Part shown: positions 17,885-27,707 of the stretch, one piece after another
Layout: each line of letters begins with the position of its first letter
Position numbering within the stretch: the stretch's first letter is position 1
DNA from: Phytomonas francai
Lineage: Eukaryota; Euglenozoa; Kinetoplastea; Trypanosomatida; Trypanosomatidae
DNA length: 64,000 nt
Assembly (NCBI GenBank): GCA_001766655.1
Contig: MJCC01000011.1
Span: forward strand, 540,167 to 604,166
Direction: 5' to 3'
Made by a program: the position numbers and the translations under genes
The notes under the pieces: model-generated
What the model was told of the DNA's origin: nothing
What the model saw: the letters and a program-made list of their open reading frames with translations, nothing else
Database searches by the model: none

Positions 17885-19837
17885 TTAGAAGGGAGAAACA
17901 AAACTGGCAAGGCGCATTAATATAGGGCGTTTTTTCATAGGCAATGGGGGGATCAGGATGGTGTCTGGTTGACCTGCTGGCCGTATGTTAGATAAGCTTT
18001 CCTCTTCTGCGTTCAATGGGATGTCGGCGCGGTTTAAATTGGCCTGACCTACAGTCGGTGAGTAGGCTTTAGGCGACACCGGTATATAGGCACCGCTGGT
18101 TTGCTTATTGACAGCGCTCATGTCGTAGTTTACAAGCAACTCCACAACATGGCTATAATGAGCGCAGAGAGGCTCCTCGATAACAAAGTCGGTATGTGTG
18201 GCGCCAGACACAAGGACGTACTCTATTAAAACTGGCTTGGGCCCGTTCAGGGCGCGAACGGGGTTCGATTGATAAAGCGCCATCAACATCTTCCGCTGCG
18301 CGTTCCGCATCTTGTAGACTAGCCTAGAGCTCTCTTTCACTGGAGAGCTTTTGTCGGCATCGCCGTGTGCAAAGAGCATTTCCTCAGGTAAATAGTCAAA
18401 GAAAATGAGCGGGAGCGTTTCACCGGTGCGAGCCAATAGGTAGTCATCAAAGTAGGCACAGGGGGAATAGCGCCACAGCTGCGTCCGTGAACCGAAAATT
18501 TGGAAGAGCACTCTGCGGGTGAGACCACGGCTATCAAAGTGTTTGACTAGTTGATAAACGGCGTAAAGCCCGCTGAAGCCGATGAAGCGGCGAATCGCGC
18601 GGCGCGGGTTGTACCGCGGGACGTTGTAGGCCACGTCCGACGGCGGCGGCAGCCCCTCCCGCTGCTCGCTCGCCGCGTACGCGCAGAGGTGGGCCTGCGA
18701 GAGCAGCGACATCATCGCGAGGTGCGCGCCCGCGGAGTGGCCGATGAGAGTGACGTTGTCGAGGTCCCCGTTGTAGCGCCCCGCGTTGTTCAGCACCCAC
18801 GCGATCGCGTCCGAGACATCGAGCGTCATGCCGGCCACCGTCGTCTGCGGGAAGTTGCGGTAGTCGGGGCAGAAGACGACGTAGCCGCGCGCGGCGAGGA
18901 CGCGCGCGAGCATGGCCCCCCACATCTGGCTCCCGATGATCCACGCCCCGCCCGAAACTAAAATGACAATAGGAAACTTCTTGGGCCCGGGAAGGTTGAA
19001 CTGAGTGTTACCCTCGTCGTTGCTTTCATCATCACAAGTTGTTTTCTGCTCCCTACTGGTGTCCATCTTTTTTGCGTTAATAGAAAGTTGAAGAAAGACA
19101 TTCAGAGGCACCGGTAGGTAAATGTCGAGAGTCGCACGATTGTGCAAGTTTTTCAGGTCTTCTTCGTCACCGTCAGAATCATCAGAAGTGCATAGGTCAT
19201 CGTCCAAGTCTAATTCTGAGTTTTTCGCCTTCTCTTTAATGCCCAATTGGTTTTCCTCGGTCAGGGTAATTTTCTTTAGGATAGTCTTAACTTCATTGAT
19301 CGAGGTACTGGGAAGTAGTATTTTTTCATCCTTGCTGATAGCAGCATCATTCGGATTCACAGGAAGCCCAATAATATAGGATCCGTCTGCAGGGTTCAGC
19401 ATTGGCGCAAGCTCATCGATGGTGTGGAGTGGAAGGTTGTTTCGGTAGAGAAGACACCGTTCCTCACTCCCGAAGCTCTGGCACCTGCTGCAGGAATCCC
19501 TGTTGCAGTCGGCGCCTTTCATCAAGTCGGCATCCGACGGGTTTGCGTGTGTCAGAGTCGCACCCTGCTGTTGCAAGTGGTGCATGAGCTGCTCCCTGCA
19601 GTTTCGCCGTTTTGTCCTGCGCGAGCTGCGGTAGGTCACACGGCGTATGATTTGGGGCGAGGTCAGGTACCACACCAAAGTGGAGATGAAGTAGACGGAG
19701 TTTAACACACCGTAGAGCAGACAGCGGGTAGACATCAAAACCCATGTGAGCCCGATTCCAAAGGCAGCAAGAAGCTGTGTAACCGAAATAAAGATCCAGA
19801 GGACCTGATTGTAGACATGATTTAGCACACTCAACAT
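17885..19837 (-). CDS. Isoprenylcysteine methylesterase-like alpha/beta hydrolase, copy B
   Basis: A complete 650-residue paralogue of copy A. The N-terminal membrane region (LWIFISVTQLLAAFGIGLTWV and following hydrophobic segments to about residue 65) is followed by a Cys- and acid-rich linker that is longer than in copy A (about residues 85-290). The catalytic domain has GGAWIIGSQMWG, GHSAGAH with Ser368, HGDADKSSP with Asp495 and SGATHTDFVIEE with His548, so the triad looks complete. The assigned role is removal of methyl esters from prenylated C-terminal cysteines at internal membranes; the family is inferred from fold and motifs. Codon use is AT-richer than in copy A except in the 361-bp shared block, which stands out as a GC-rich patch. 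Confidence 0.82.
   Translation of the reverse strand: MLSVLNHVYNQVLWIFISVTQLLAAFGIGLTWVLMSTRCLLYGVLNSVYFISTLVWYLTSPQIIRRVTYRSSRRTKRRNCREQLMHHLQQQGATLTHANPSDADLMKGADCNRDSCSRCQSFGSEERCLLYRNNLPLHTIDELAPMLNPADGSYIIGLPVNPNDAAISKDEKILLPSTSINEVKTILKKITLTEENQLGIKEKAKNSELDLDDDLCTSDDSDGDEEDLKNLHNRATLDIYLPVPLNVFLQLSINAKKMDTSREQKTTCDDESNDEGNTQFNLPGPKKFPIVILVSGGAWIIGSQMWGAMLARVLAARGYVVFCPDYRNFPQTTVAGMTLDVSDAIAWVLNNAGRYNGDLDNVTLIGHSAGAHLAMMSLLSQAHLCAYAASEQREGLPPPSDVAYNVPRYNPRRAIRRFIGFSGLYAVYQLVKHFDSRGLTRRVLFQIFGSRTQLWRYSPCAYFDDYLLARTGETLPLIFFDYLPEEMLFAHGDADKSSPVKESSRLVYKMRNAQRKMLMALYQSNPVRALNGPKPVLIEYVLVSGATHTDFVIEEPLCAHYSHVVELLVNYDMSAVNKQTSGAYIPVSPKAYSPTVGQANLNRADIPLNAEEESLSNIRPAGQPDTILIPPLPMKKRPILMRLASFVSPF
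18592..18952. repeat. Near-identical 361-bp block shared with 15918-16278 (copy B)
   Basis: GC-rich, C/G-ending codons inside an otherwise moderate-GC gene. Sequence on both sides immediately changes to divergent, AT-richer codons, for example after GCCCCGCC at 18952. Confidence 0.95.
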
Positions 19838-20032
19838 AGTCTAGACTTCCCTTTATATAGATTTTCGATAAAAAATATAATTAAATAACTCATAGAGTAT
19901 AAATGGCCTGGAAAGAATTGAATTATAGAGGGGTAAATATGCGGGAACTGAATAGTGTTAAAAAGAAAAAACTCAAATTCAGTTCATCTTTTCAGCTTTT
20001 CATTTTGTCCACATTTTTGGAATCTTCTTGTT

Positions 20033-20068
<36 letters not shown>

Positions 20069-20311
20069 ACTCACAGAAAAGTGAAGCCAAACAATAGCTA
20101 AAATGAAGCTAGTAAGATTTTGGCCATATGGTTCTCTCATACGCACGTGGGATTTAAACATCTTCCTCATCTCCCTTCTGTATTATTTCTCTCCTTGGCT
20201 TTGTTTGCTCTCTTAACTGTAATTTACAGGGGGGGGGGGGGGAATGAAACGTCATACGACAACGAAATCAGGAGAGAGAGATAGTGGCAACGCGATAGAG
20301 CGCCAAATTCT
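19838..20311. other. Spacer with TA microsatellite and G tract
   Basis: About 470 AT-rich bases. It holds a TA run (20035-20066) and a G tract (20230-20242). No coding signal. Confidence 0.6.
20035..20066. repeat. (TA)n microsatellite
   Basis: About 32 bases of alternating TA in the spacer upstream of copy B. Confidence 0.95.
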
Positions 20312-21844
20312 TCATGTTTGGATACGAGTAGCCTCATCCCATAAGTGCAAAAAGTACAACCCTTTAAGGGACTCTGACCATGTACCCGTCAAGTCAGTCC
20401 CGACGGACTCTGAGAGTGCCATCTCGTGTTTTTTCGATAGGCTTGCGGAGGTGGTTTCGTCGTCACCGTTCACTTCGCCGTCGCCACAACCACACTCCAC
20501 CCCACGCATCGGTGGCTTCGCTGGAGAGACTTTTCTCTTGGAGGATGGTAACCAACGCAGGAGGTTCTCTGGCATTTCGGTTGCCGTTGAGCAGTACGGG
20601 CAGGCGGTGGTGCTGGTGCTGGCGTCGCCCTCTTTCGTCACGGACCCGTGCGAAACGTCAAACTCAAAGCCACGATGGCAATGCTGGCAAAAGAGGATCG
20701 ACGTGAGCCTGGTTATCGTTGAGGAGGGCCTCGGGGCCCACTCTCGCCGGACAGCAGGGGGGTCCGCCTGCGCTGGGTGGGGGCCTGCCGTGTCCATGGC
20801 GTCGCACGAGGCCTCATTCGCCATGCACTGCCGCCGCTGTCTGGCCGCTGCGACCTCGCGCTGCACTTTTTTGGCGTAGGCCCCGCCCAGACTCACGGCC
20901 ACGGCGGTCCCCTCCCTCGCCATTGGCACCGACGCGGCCCACCCACGCGCCAGCGACGGCCCGCGATGCGTAAAGGCCCGGGACGATGGTGCCGCGCAAG
21001 ACACGCTCGAGGATAGCTGCCCCTTCAGCCTCGACGGTCCCGAAAGGTCGCTGAAACTGCCGTTCCCGCCATCCCCCTTTCCTGCTGATGCGGGGCCGTC
21101 TTCGTCATCAAGGTGGTCCCCCCCGGGGGGGGCGTGGGATGCCGCTCCCTCTCTGGACTCCGCCGTGACTTGCGCAGACGGCTCCAACCACGCGGCATCG
21201 CCAAATGCGCGGTCGTGGGCAGGCAGGACACCGGCGGATACGAAGGCCCATGAGGGCGGCGCATCAGGGCTGAAAGGGTGAGAACCCTGCCCACCCTCCT
21301 GATCATTGTCGTCTACCTCGCGGTAATCTTGGATTGCGTCGCATAGCTTGGTATACAGTTCGACGCCTTCCTGCACACAGGCATCGATGTGGGTGCCGGC
21401 ATCGTGAATTGCTTCGTCGGTTTGCCGTTTTTCTGCTTCCGGACTTTGATCCAATTCGTTTAAACCCCTATTCAGAACCTTTTGCACATTTCCGAAGTCC
21501 TCGACACCGGGTTGGAAGGCATCTCCCCCCTCAAGACCTGTAGCAGTTGTAATTTGGGCCTCCCCATTGCTGCCATTGCGCAGAGACGAAGAAACCTGTC
21601 CAGCCAACGCGCTGGCTGCAGGCGGTGATGTCGCCAAAGATGATTTCGGCAATACCTTCTTCTTGACTGTTTGGGTCGTACTGACAACTCCTCTATGCAG
21701 TTTATTCTGGGACCGCACTTGGGATGCGGACGCGAAGTAGGATTCAAGGATTCTATTACCAGGCGATCCACCGTGGACCTCCGCGTGGAGATTGCTCAAC
21801 GCCTGTTCTATTTCTTTTAAGCGGCTTTTCCCTTTGTTGTACAT
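20312..21844 (-). CDS. Unknown protein with C-terminal zinc-ribbon-like motif
   Basis: A 510-residue protein. The N-terminus MYNKGKSRLKEIEQALSNLH looks like a short helix. Residues 40-370 are low-complexity and rich in Ser, Ala, Gly and Asp, probably disordered. Near residue 385 two CxxC pairs about 30 residues apart, LFCQHCHRGFEF and ACPYCSTATEMPEN, form a plausible single zinc-binding ribbon. The tail beyond about residue 430 is polar. CxxC-CxxC ribbons occur in nucleic-acid-binding and in ubiquitin-related proteins, so no function is assigned. GC content is raised in the middle of the gene (20700-21200). Confidence 0.65.
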   Translation of the reverse strand: MYNKGKSRLKEIEQALSNLHAEVHGGSPGNRILESYFASASQVRSQNKLHRGVVSTTQTVKKKVLPKSSLATSPPAASALAGQVSSSLRNGSNGEAQITTATGLEGGDAFQPGVEDFGNVQKVLNRGLNELDQSPEAEKRQTDEAIHDAGTHIDACVQEGVELYTKLCDAIQDYREVDDNDQEGGQGSHPFSPDAPPSWAFVSAGVLPAHDRAFGDAAWLEPSAQVTAESREGAASHAPPGGDHLDDEDGPASAGKGDGGNGSFSDLSGPSRLKGQLSSSVSCAAPSSRAFTHRGPSLARGWAASVPMAREGTAVAVSLGGAYAKKVQREVAAARQRRQCMANEASCDAMDTAGPHPAQADPPAVRREWAPRPSSTITRLTSILFCQHCHRGFEFDVSHGSVTKEGDASTSTTACPYCSTATEMPENLLRWLPSSKRKVSPAKPPMRGVECGCGDGEVNGDDETTSASLSKKHEMALSESVGTDLTGTWSESLKGLYFLHLWDEATRIQT

Positions 21845-22198
21845 AATGTATGCAGCACTTTTATATATTTATTTATGTAAAGGTATGATTCGGGGGTGGG
21901 GAATACCGGCATCTCGAAATAGAATTCATACGATCGACCATAACCCATATTAAAATCCCAAAGGAAAAAAGGCGGAAACTATTTTTGCATTTTTCTTCTT
22001 TATGCTCCTACACCGTTAGTAAAGATCTACAAGGGTTCCGTCTCTCAAAGGATGCACTCAGCTCCTGTATTTTAGCCAAGTTTAATTTCTCCAACAATGA
22101 CGCTAACCAACTAGCCCACTAATTCGGTAACGAGTTAGTTTACGCTTCGGAGGCGTTACACTCGCTCCTTTATTCTTCCAGAAGCGGATGTGATTCCA
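21845..22198. other. Spacer
   Basis: About 350 bases of AT-rich sequence with no repeats of note and no coding signal. Confidence 0.6.
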
Positions 22199-24238
22199 TC
22201 AGGATCCACTGGTCCTCGTTCGGTTATCCCCTCCATTATGCGCGCCATCCCGGCCTTCGGAGTCAGGGACGCGGCTTCCACCGCTCGGGTTCGACTGCTC
22301 CGTTTGTTTGCGCCCGATCCGGTCGCTTCGGCGGCGGCGTTCACGAAGGCGCAGCTGACGCCTTAGCAAGGCCCTGGGCCGATCCGGGGCGCCCGACGCG
22401 GCAACGGCGCGTGCGCGTTTCTCGTAGGCGTCGAGCCGGCGTGCGGCGCGGTCGCCGAGGGGGATGAGCTCCGCAAGGGGCGGCCGCGCCTGGGCCCGCT
22501 GGGGCGCCTCGGCGCGGGCGGTGAGGTCCGGCCCCCGCGCGGGGTCGCAGGGCTCCGCGGGGGTCCTCCCGAGGGCCGGCGGCGGGCGGGCCGCGGTTTC
22601 CGCCCTCGACGCGCAGGCCGCCGCGAGCGGGTTCGGCGGGCTCTCGGCCGCCACCACGTGGTCGAGGAGGCCGCTCCTCAGGAAGTACATGTGCCCGTTG
22701 TAGGGCATGTTCGACTTTTGATTCCACCACTTCATCGGGCGCGCGCTCGGGGCGTCGTCGAAGACGTAGTGGTCCACGCCCTGGTGGAGGACGTACTCCA
22801 TGAAGGCGAGCGGGGCGCCCCGGACGAAGGGCGCGCCGACGGCCCCGCTGGTCGGGAGCGCGGCGCCCGGCCCCGGCCGCACCACCCCCGGCCGAGAGAG
22901 CTGCAGTTTGAAGGGGAGGTCGCCCTCGAGCGGGACGTACGGCGGCGGGGTGCGGGTCACCCAGCCTACCGGGAGAAGCCGCTCCATCGCGAGGAGCCCG
23001 CGCAGGCCGTCGCCGGCGGCCGGCCGAAGGAGGCCGTGGCGAAGCGCGCTGCGGTGCGCGAGCTGCTGGACGGCGTCGACGGCCGTGATCGCCGGGGCCT
23101 CGAACTGCCCAACGAAGAGCCGCGCGTTCTGCGCGACCTGCGAGGAGGCGACGAGGCCGACGGCCTGCGCGCCCCCGCCGAGGGCCCGCACGTGGGGCTC
23201 CAGCAGCGCGACCTCGCAGTCCCGCAGGCGGCCGACGGTGTGCGGGGGGCAGGTCTCGTAGTCGTACGCGCCCATCAGCCCCTGCAGCGCGCCGATGCGG
23301 CGGGTCCGCTGCCAGAGCATCGGCTTCCGCTGGAACCACGTGCCGTAGCCCTCGACCTGCGAGAGCGCGACCACCCCCCGCGCGACCGAGCGCTTTTCCA
23401 GGTTAAAGCGAACGCGGTGGGTGCGGGGGTCGACCTCGATCACGTCGCGCACGTCGAGCGGGCCGACGTGGGTGAGGTAGGTCCGCAGACGCTCCCCTCG
23501 GATCCCGTACGCGCAGGTGATGTAGGACGACTCCACAAGCCCCCGCATCGCAAGGATGGAGTGCTGCGCGTAGTTCACAAAGTACATGGCGTGCCCTTTT
23601 TGCACAAGGTGCCGAAGGGCGAAGTTGGCGTGCCGCGAAAGCAGCTCCAGGTTAACCAGCTTGTTGTAGTCGATGAAAACCTCGTAGGGGGCAGGCGGGA
23701 ACGCTGATTCACCGGAAGGCGGCCCTCGCTGATCCGGTGGTCCACTTTCGAGAAGCGACGGTTCCCGCAAGGCCGACACATCACCGCCTAGATCCACCGC
23801 TGCCTTCGTGTCGTTGCCAGAGTGCGGGGGGCGATCCTTGGGAAGCACATGCACTTCTGGAAACAAGAACGGTTTCCAATGCGGATCCTTGAATTTGTAC
23901 GTTGCGACGTAGGAGCTAATGCGATTAATATTATTGCTGCGACGGATTGAGGCCACACAAAGCTCGTCCGGATCACGGACCCATCGACGGGTGTAGCCCA
24001 GGGCGTTTGAGGATGAATTACCGCCTTCTTCGGGCTTTCCTAAATTGCTGAAGGTGGTATGTTGATGGTTAGTGCTGAGCGTATCCACAGCGCTCAGGGC
24101 GTTTTGCTTACCTTGAAGGAGCGGGACCGTAGACTCGGGCTGGGAAAGCGCCATGCGATACGTCAGGAGACGGATTCGCTCCTTGCCATAGGTTGAGGTC
24201 CTGTTAAGACGCACAACACGAAGCGGCTTTGGTGGCAT
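22199..24238 (-). CDS. Unknown 679-residue conserved-looking protein
   Basis: Start chosen at the ATG at 24238 (MPPKPLRVVRLNRTSTYGKE). Reading further upstream would translate a (CA) microsatellite into alternating Cys-Val, so the longer frame is rejected. The basic, acid-poor first 18 residues would fit a mitochondrial presequence. The central part (about residues 165-460) has ordinary folded-protein composition, for example APYEVFIDYNKLVNLELLSRH, MYFVNYAQHSILAMRGLVES and VFDDAPSARPMKWWNQKS. The C-terminal 150 residues are Pro/Ala/Arg-rich and probably disordered. I do not recognise a family. The middle (22330-23500) is extremely GC-rich and yields long antisense shadow frames. Confidence 0.65.
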   Translation of the reverse strand: MPPKPLRVVRLNRTSTYGKERIRLLTYRMALSQPESTVPLLQGKQNALSAVDTLSTNHQHTTFSNLGKPEEGGNSSSNALGYTRRWVRDPDELCVASIRRSNNINRISSYVATYKFKDPHWKPFLFPEVHVLPKDRPPHSGNDTKAAVDLGGDVSALREPSLLESGPPDQRGPPSGESAFPPAPYEVFIDYNKLVNLELLSRHANFALRHLVQKGHAMYFVNYAQHSILAMRGLVESSYITCAYGIRGERLRTYLTHVGPLDVRDVIEVDPRTHRVRFNLEKRSVARGVVALSQVEGYGTWFQRKPMLWQRTRRIGALQGLMGAYDYETCPPHTVGRLRDCEVALLEPHVRALGGGAQAVGLVASSQVAQNARLFVGQFEAPAITAVDAVQQLAHRSALRHGLLRPAAGDGLRGLLAMERLLPVGWVTRTPPPYVPLEGDLPFKLQLSRPGVVRPGPGAALPTSGAVGAPFVRGAPLAFMEYVLHQGVDHYVFDDAPSARPMKWWNQKSNMPYNGHMYFLRSGLLDHVVAAESPPNPLAAACASRAETAARPPPALGRTPAEPCDPARGPDLTARAEAPQRAQARPPLAELIPLGDRAARRLDAYEKRARAVAASGAPDRPRALLRRQLRLRERRRRSDRIGRKQTEQSNPSGGSRVPDSEGRDGAHNGGDNRTRTSGS

Positions 24239-25001
24239 AAGATACACACACACACACACGCACACGTAAAAGGGGGGAAGGGGGATGTGATGTATTTTCT
24301 TTGCCCTTTTGCAACTCCTACCAAAGCACACGGTAACGCTGTGGGGCGGTAACAATAATAAGAGAAAGAAGCACCCGAGAGATTAAAAGAAATTGAAATA
24401 ATAAACTCATTAATGTGTCCCTTTACCTCAATAAGCACATGTGCTTTTCCTCCAAGAAGGACAGTAATCCAGAGAAAGACCGAAAAGGTTCTTGTTTTTT
24501 CATTACGAAGATGCATTCGTACACATCATCTAATCCTATCACTATATACCACGTGAATCCTTCTCATCTTACCGATCCCCTCCCTCCACAATAACTTTGT
24601 TTCCGCAGAAAAGATAAAGAGGAGCGATGCAAAAAAAAAAAGCGAAATAGAGGTTTATGGGAGGAGGAGGGAGGGATAAAGAGTTAAGCTAAGGTGAGGA
24701 TTCCTCAAATATCCTAGAAGGTTGGCGTTTGTATATTGTTTCACTCAAAACGCTATTCGATAAACATTTTATCACTTTCTTCTACAAAAAATAAAATAAA
24801 ATGAGATAGTCATTGATCAATGAGAACCTTTTCATGTGCTATTTGATGGTTACTCAGATCTAAAAGAGACATTTCCCTTGTAACAGTCTTTATCTCGGTG
24901 TCCCTACCTTTTTAATTTAAAAAAAAAATCCCTCATCTCAATGCACAAAACGATAAGTAGAACCAGTGCAACTATCACAACAGCACACTCTTCACCTAAT
25001 T
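24239..25001. other. Spacer of about 760 bases
   Basis: AT-rich, with a (CA)n run at its left edge and purine-rich stretches near 24610-24680. Nothing resembling a coding region or structured RNA gene was seen. Confidence 0.6.
24244..24265. repeat. (CA)n microsatellite
   Basis: About ten CA units, just upstream (transcript sense) of the 679-residue gene. Confidence 0.95.
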
Positions 25002-25562
25002 TTACTGAATTTTTATGTCAAAAATGTTCAGTGTGTCCGACAGGTGTCTAGGATGCTCATTGCCCTCCGCTTTGGCCTTCTCGGCGTTCGCCTCATTTTG
25101 CTTTAGAAGCTCCTCAGGTACTTTCTTGAACTCAGCCTCTATGAGCTTACCGATGCAGTAGCCCAGACGGAACTCGCCACACTGCACACACTCCTTCAAC
25201 ACCCAGGTCCATGACTCCTCATTCGGCTTTACCTTATTACGGTGGCTCATTTCCTCGAGAAGATCAATCATCGCACAGAACTTGCTTTCATTCTCGATCG
25301 GTTCAGCCGCCTTGCTTGGGGCCTCGTAAATCTTTTGCAACGTCGCATTGTATGTCTCAAGATCGGGCGGGCAGTTGTTCACGTTCATCCGCACCAGTAC
25401 CTCTCCGGCCTCGTCGTAGTATTTACACTTTTTGATCTGCTCAATCCACGGTGCGGTGTTGGTGTCAACCTCATAGCCAAACAGATCGTACTTCTTAACC
25501 GCACTAGAGGCATAGCGATACGCCGGGGCGACGTACAGGAACTTGCCAGCAATACGACGCAT
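25002..25562 (-). CDS. Small mitochondrial helical protein, likely cytochrome c oxidase subunit V of trypanosomatid type
   Basis: A 186-residue protein. The N-terminus MRRIAGKFLYVAPAYRYASS is basic and Ser/Tyr/Ala-rich like a mitochondrial presequence. The body is helical: YYDEAGEVLVRMNVNNCPPD, ETYNATLQKIYEAP, KFCAMIDLLEEMSHRNKVKPN and ESWTWVLKECVQCGEFRLGY. The CPPDLETYNATL and VKPNEESWTWVLKECV segments have the spacing of PPR/TPR-type hairpins, as in COX5A-like subunits. The overall pattern matches what I recall of the trypanosomatid cytochrome oxidase subunit V, but this is memory-based and a different mitochondrial helical-repeat subunit is possible. If right, it sits in complex IV of the inner membrane. 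Codon use is mixed, with no GC patch. Confidence 0.55.
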   Translation of the reverse strand: MRRIAGKFLYVAPAYRYASSAVKKYDLFGYEVDTNTAPWIEQIKKCKYYDEAGEVLVRMNVNNCPPDLETYNATLQKIYEAPSKAAEPIENESKFCAMIDLLEEMSHRNKVKPNEESWTWVLKECVQCGEFRLGYCIGKLIEAEFKKVPEELLKQNEANAEKAKAEGNEHPRHLSDTLNIFDIKIQ

Positions 25563-26160
25563 TGGTAGGCAAGTAATATAGTATATGGAATTTTAGTATA
25601 CTTTGACGGCTGTCAACTTCGAGGTCTGAGAATGAGATGCTAACGTTGCGAAACTTGTAAAGTTTTACAGAAGAAGATACAAGTCAAAGGGAGACAGGCC
25701 GATAATGAACCTTTGTTACACATTTAATGCCAAAGCAAGTGACTAAACATTACTTCATAATATTTATCTTTTTATTCCGTGTGTTATTTGTATTTAATTA
25801 AAGGAGAAGATATCTCAAAGTGCGCCATCGATTGAGACGCAAATCACGCGAACGGGTGGATGCGACCGGTTGGACGCTCCCCACCCCACCCCCTCTTTTT
25901 CCCCAAGCATGTATATTTATGCTTTATCTACGCTCTATCATTGTCCTCTATGTGGAATCATGCATACCGTTCGTTTTGATCCAATGGGCTTCGATGATTC
26001 TGATGCTGTTGCCACAAAAGAATTAATCAACTTGCTCTGAATTCTTTTTAAATTTCCTACTCTTACGTGCCTATAGCACTATATATCCGCGCTTAAATAA
26101 AAAAGTCCCTCCTTCGGCTTTTCCTTCGAGGAACGACTGTCACGGGATTGGTTCGAGAAG
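25563..26160. other. Spacer of about 600 bases
   Basis: AT-rich; a short C-rich stretch near 25880-25910. A 68-codon frame at 25820-26026 (plus) has no protein-like composition and opposes the cluster direction. Nothing else seen. Confidence 0.6.
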
Positions 26161-26928
26161 CTAGATATTGAACCGATTGTCGTGTGTCTGGTAAATCTTC
26201 CCCTCTGAGGTCAAAATACGCAGCGCGTTCCGTACGTCGGCAGGACCAAAACTATACTGTTGAGCAGCTGCAATGAGTTCGTCCATTGAAAGGCCGATAT
26301 CCGGGTTGCTGGAGCGCTGGATCACGCTGACGAGGAGGTCGGTGAGGGTGATTTTCATATCCCCGCCGGGCAAAATGTTCTGCGCGCCAACCGCCGAGGC
26401 GGTGTTCATGACGACGCCCCCTGGCGCTGCGGCCTCGCGTTTTTCGCCCTTCACCAGCCGGAGGTGTGTTAGGATTGCATCAAGCAAGTGGAAGTTCATC
26501 TCGTTGCTGTCAGCGATCCCAACGACTGATCCCGTGACCACCGGAGCGTCCTGCCAAACCTTGACGGAGCCCGAGGCGCGGACGTGGGTGTGGAGGGGGA
26601 GCGGATCCTCGGCGCTCTCCGCATCAACCCACTGCCGAACCAAGATCTTCCCAGTGTTGTCTGTGATGTAGTAGCCATAGTGCTTCGCTGTGAGTGCCTT
26701 GACGGAGGTCGCGCTAGCGTTTTCGTAACCAATAATGCGCCCGATGATGATGGCTTGCGTCGCTTCTCGGCCATCTACAACAAGCACACCCTGCCCAACA
26801 CTTTGGGCATCCTGTAGCTGCTTAATAGTGAGGGGACGAATCGGGTTTACGCGCCGCTGCTGCGGCTGCGGCGCCGAGGCGTTAGAGGATGCAGTAAGGT
26901 TATTGCCTTGAGTTAATGTGCCAAACAT
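26161..26928 (-). CDS. RPA2: Replication protein A 32 kDa subunit (RPA2)
   Basis: A 255-residue protein of normal RPA32 length. The short polar N-terminus (residues 1-30, Gln/Ser/Asn-rich) corresponds to the phosphorylatable tail. An OB-fold domain follows at about residues 33-150: RPLTIKQLQDAQ, then AIIIGRIIGYENAS, YYITDNTGKILVRQWVDAE and HTHVRASGSVKVWQDAPVVTG. The C-terminus (about residues 190-255) has a winged-helix layout, DIGLSMDELIAAAQQY and DVRNALRILTSEGKIYQTHDNRF, as in RPA_C. RPA2 is the middle subunit of the heterotrimer that coats single-stranded DNA in replication and repair in the nucleus. The N-terminal tail has few Ser-Gln sites visible. Confidence 0.88.
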   Translation of the reverse strand: MFGTLTQGNNLTASSNASAPQPQQRRVNPIRPLTIKQLQDAQSVGQGVLVVDGREATQAIIIGRIIGYENASATSVKALTAKHYGYYITDNTGKILVRQWVDAESAEDPLPLHTHVRASGSVKVWQDAPVVTGSVVGIADSNEMNFHLLDAILTHLRLVKGEKREAAAPGGVVMNTASAVGAQNILPGGDMKITLTDLLVSVIQRSSNPDIGLSMDELIAAAQQYSFGPADVRNALRILTSEGKIYQTHDNRFNI

Positions 26929-27356
26929 TCTGCTTTTGCACTCGTTTTGAACCTTTGACTTTTTAAAGTGTATTTATGAGCCTATATGGTCCTTTATTTC
27001 GCTCTCTCCTTCACTCACGAAGTAAACGCAATTTCCTATTCTTCGAACCTCTTGTTCTTTTCGATAAATCTTGTATAATAATAAAGCGACTACTTTCTGA
27101 TTAAGGGGCAAATGCTCGTACAAAAAGTTACCAATGGATGAAAAGAGAGTACGATCAGCGAAAGTATATTCTAATATACGGTCACGCTCTCCCGCCGCTA
27201 GGGGACGTCATACAGGTAAACTCAAAAAAATTCTCATCATGAGCCATTTTTATGAATCCAAACAGATAAATATGGCATCTAACTTTACATCGCACGAAAG
27301 ATTAAAAAGATAAAAGAAATATCATGCTAGCGTAAATCTTGGCGAAGGCGCAGCCT

Positions 27357-27394
<38 letters not shown>

Positions 27395-27707
27395 TGGGTA
27401 GGTGGATTCGTGTGCGTGCGCAAGCTATCCAGGAAACTTGATACCTGAAAAAGCAAATAAAAGCACTATCTAATACACAACACACACACGAGGATTGTGT
27501 CCGAGTGTTCACGCATTATCGATAGTTCAACATCCTATATTTCCCCCCCCCCTCTCCCATCCGCCCCGCCACACAGACCCACACCCACACCACATGCGCC
27601 CCTCCTCGCCACCGCGCCCTCAGATGGCATATCCTTCATACATGTCCTGCGAGTGAGCGGGAGGCCGTCTATTTGAGAAGCCCAAGATCCCCCCCTCCCC
27701 CCTCCCT
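26929..27707. other. Spacer of about 780 bases
   Basis: AT-rich on the RPA2 side, with a (GT)n microsatellite in the middle and C-rich runs near 27540-27620 and 27690 next to the following gene. In minus sense it contains the 3' UTR of the gapped gene and the RPA2 leader. Confidence 0.55.
27357..27397. repeat. (GT)n microsatellite
   Basis: About 40 bases of TG with one TATG interruption. Confidence 0.95.

Noticed and set aside
22658..23707. 349-codon plus-strand frame
   Set aside because: Antisense shadow of the 679-residue gene with low-complexity composition.
24239..24355. N-terminal extension of the 679-residue protein
   Set aside because: It would translate a CA microsatellite into Cys-Val repeats; the downstream ATG at 24238 is a better start.
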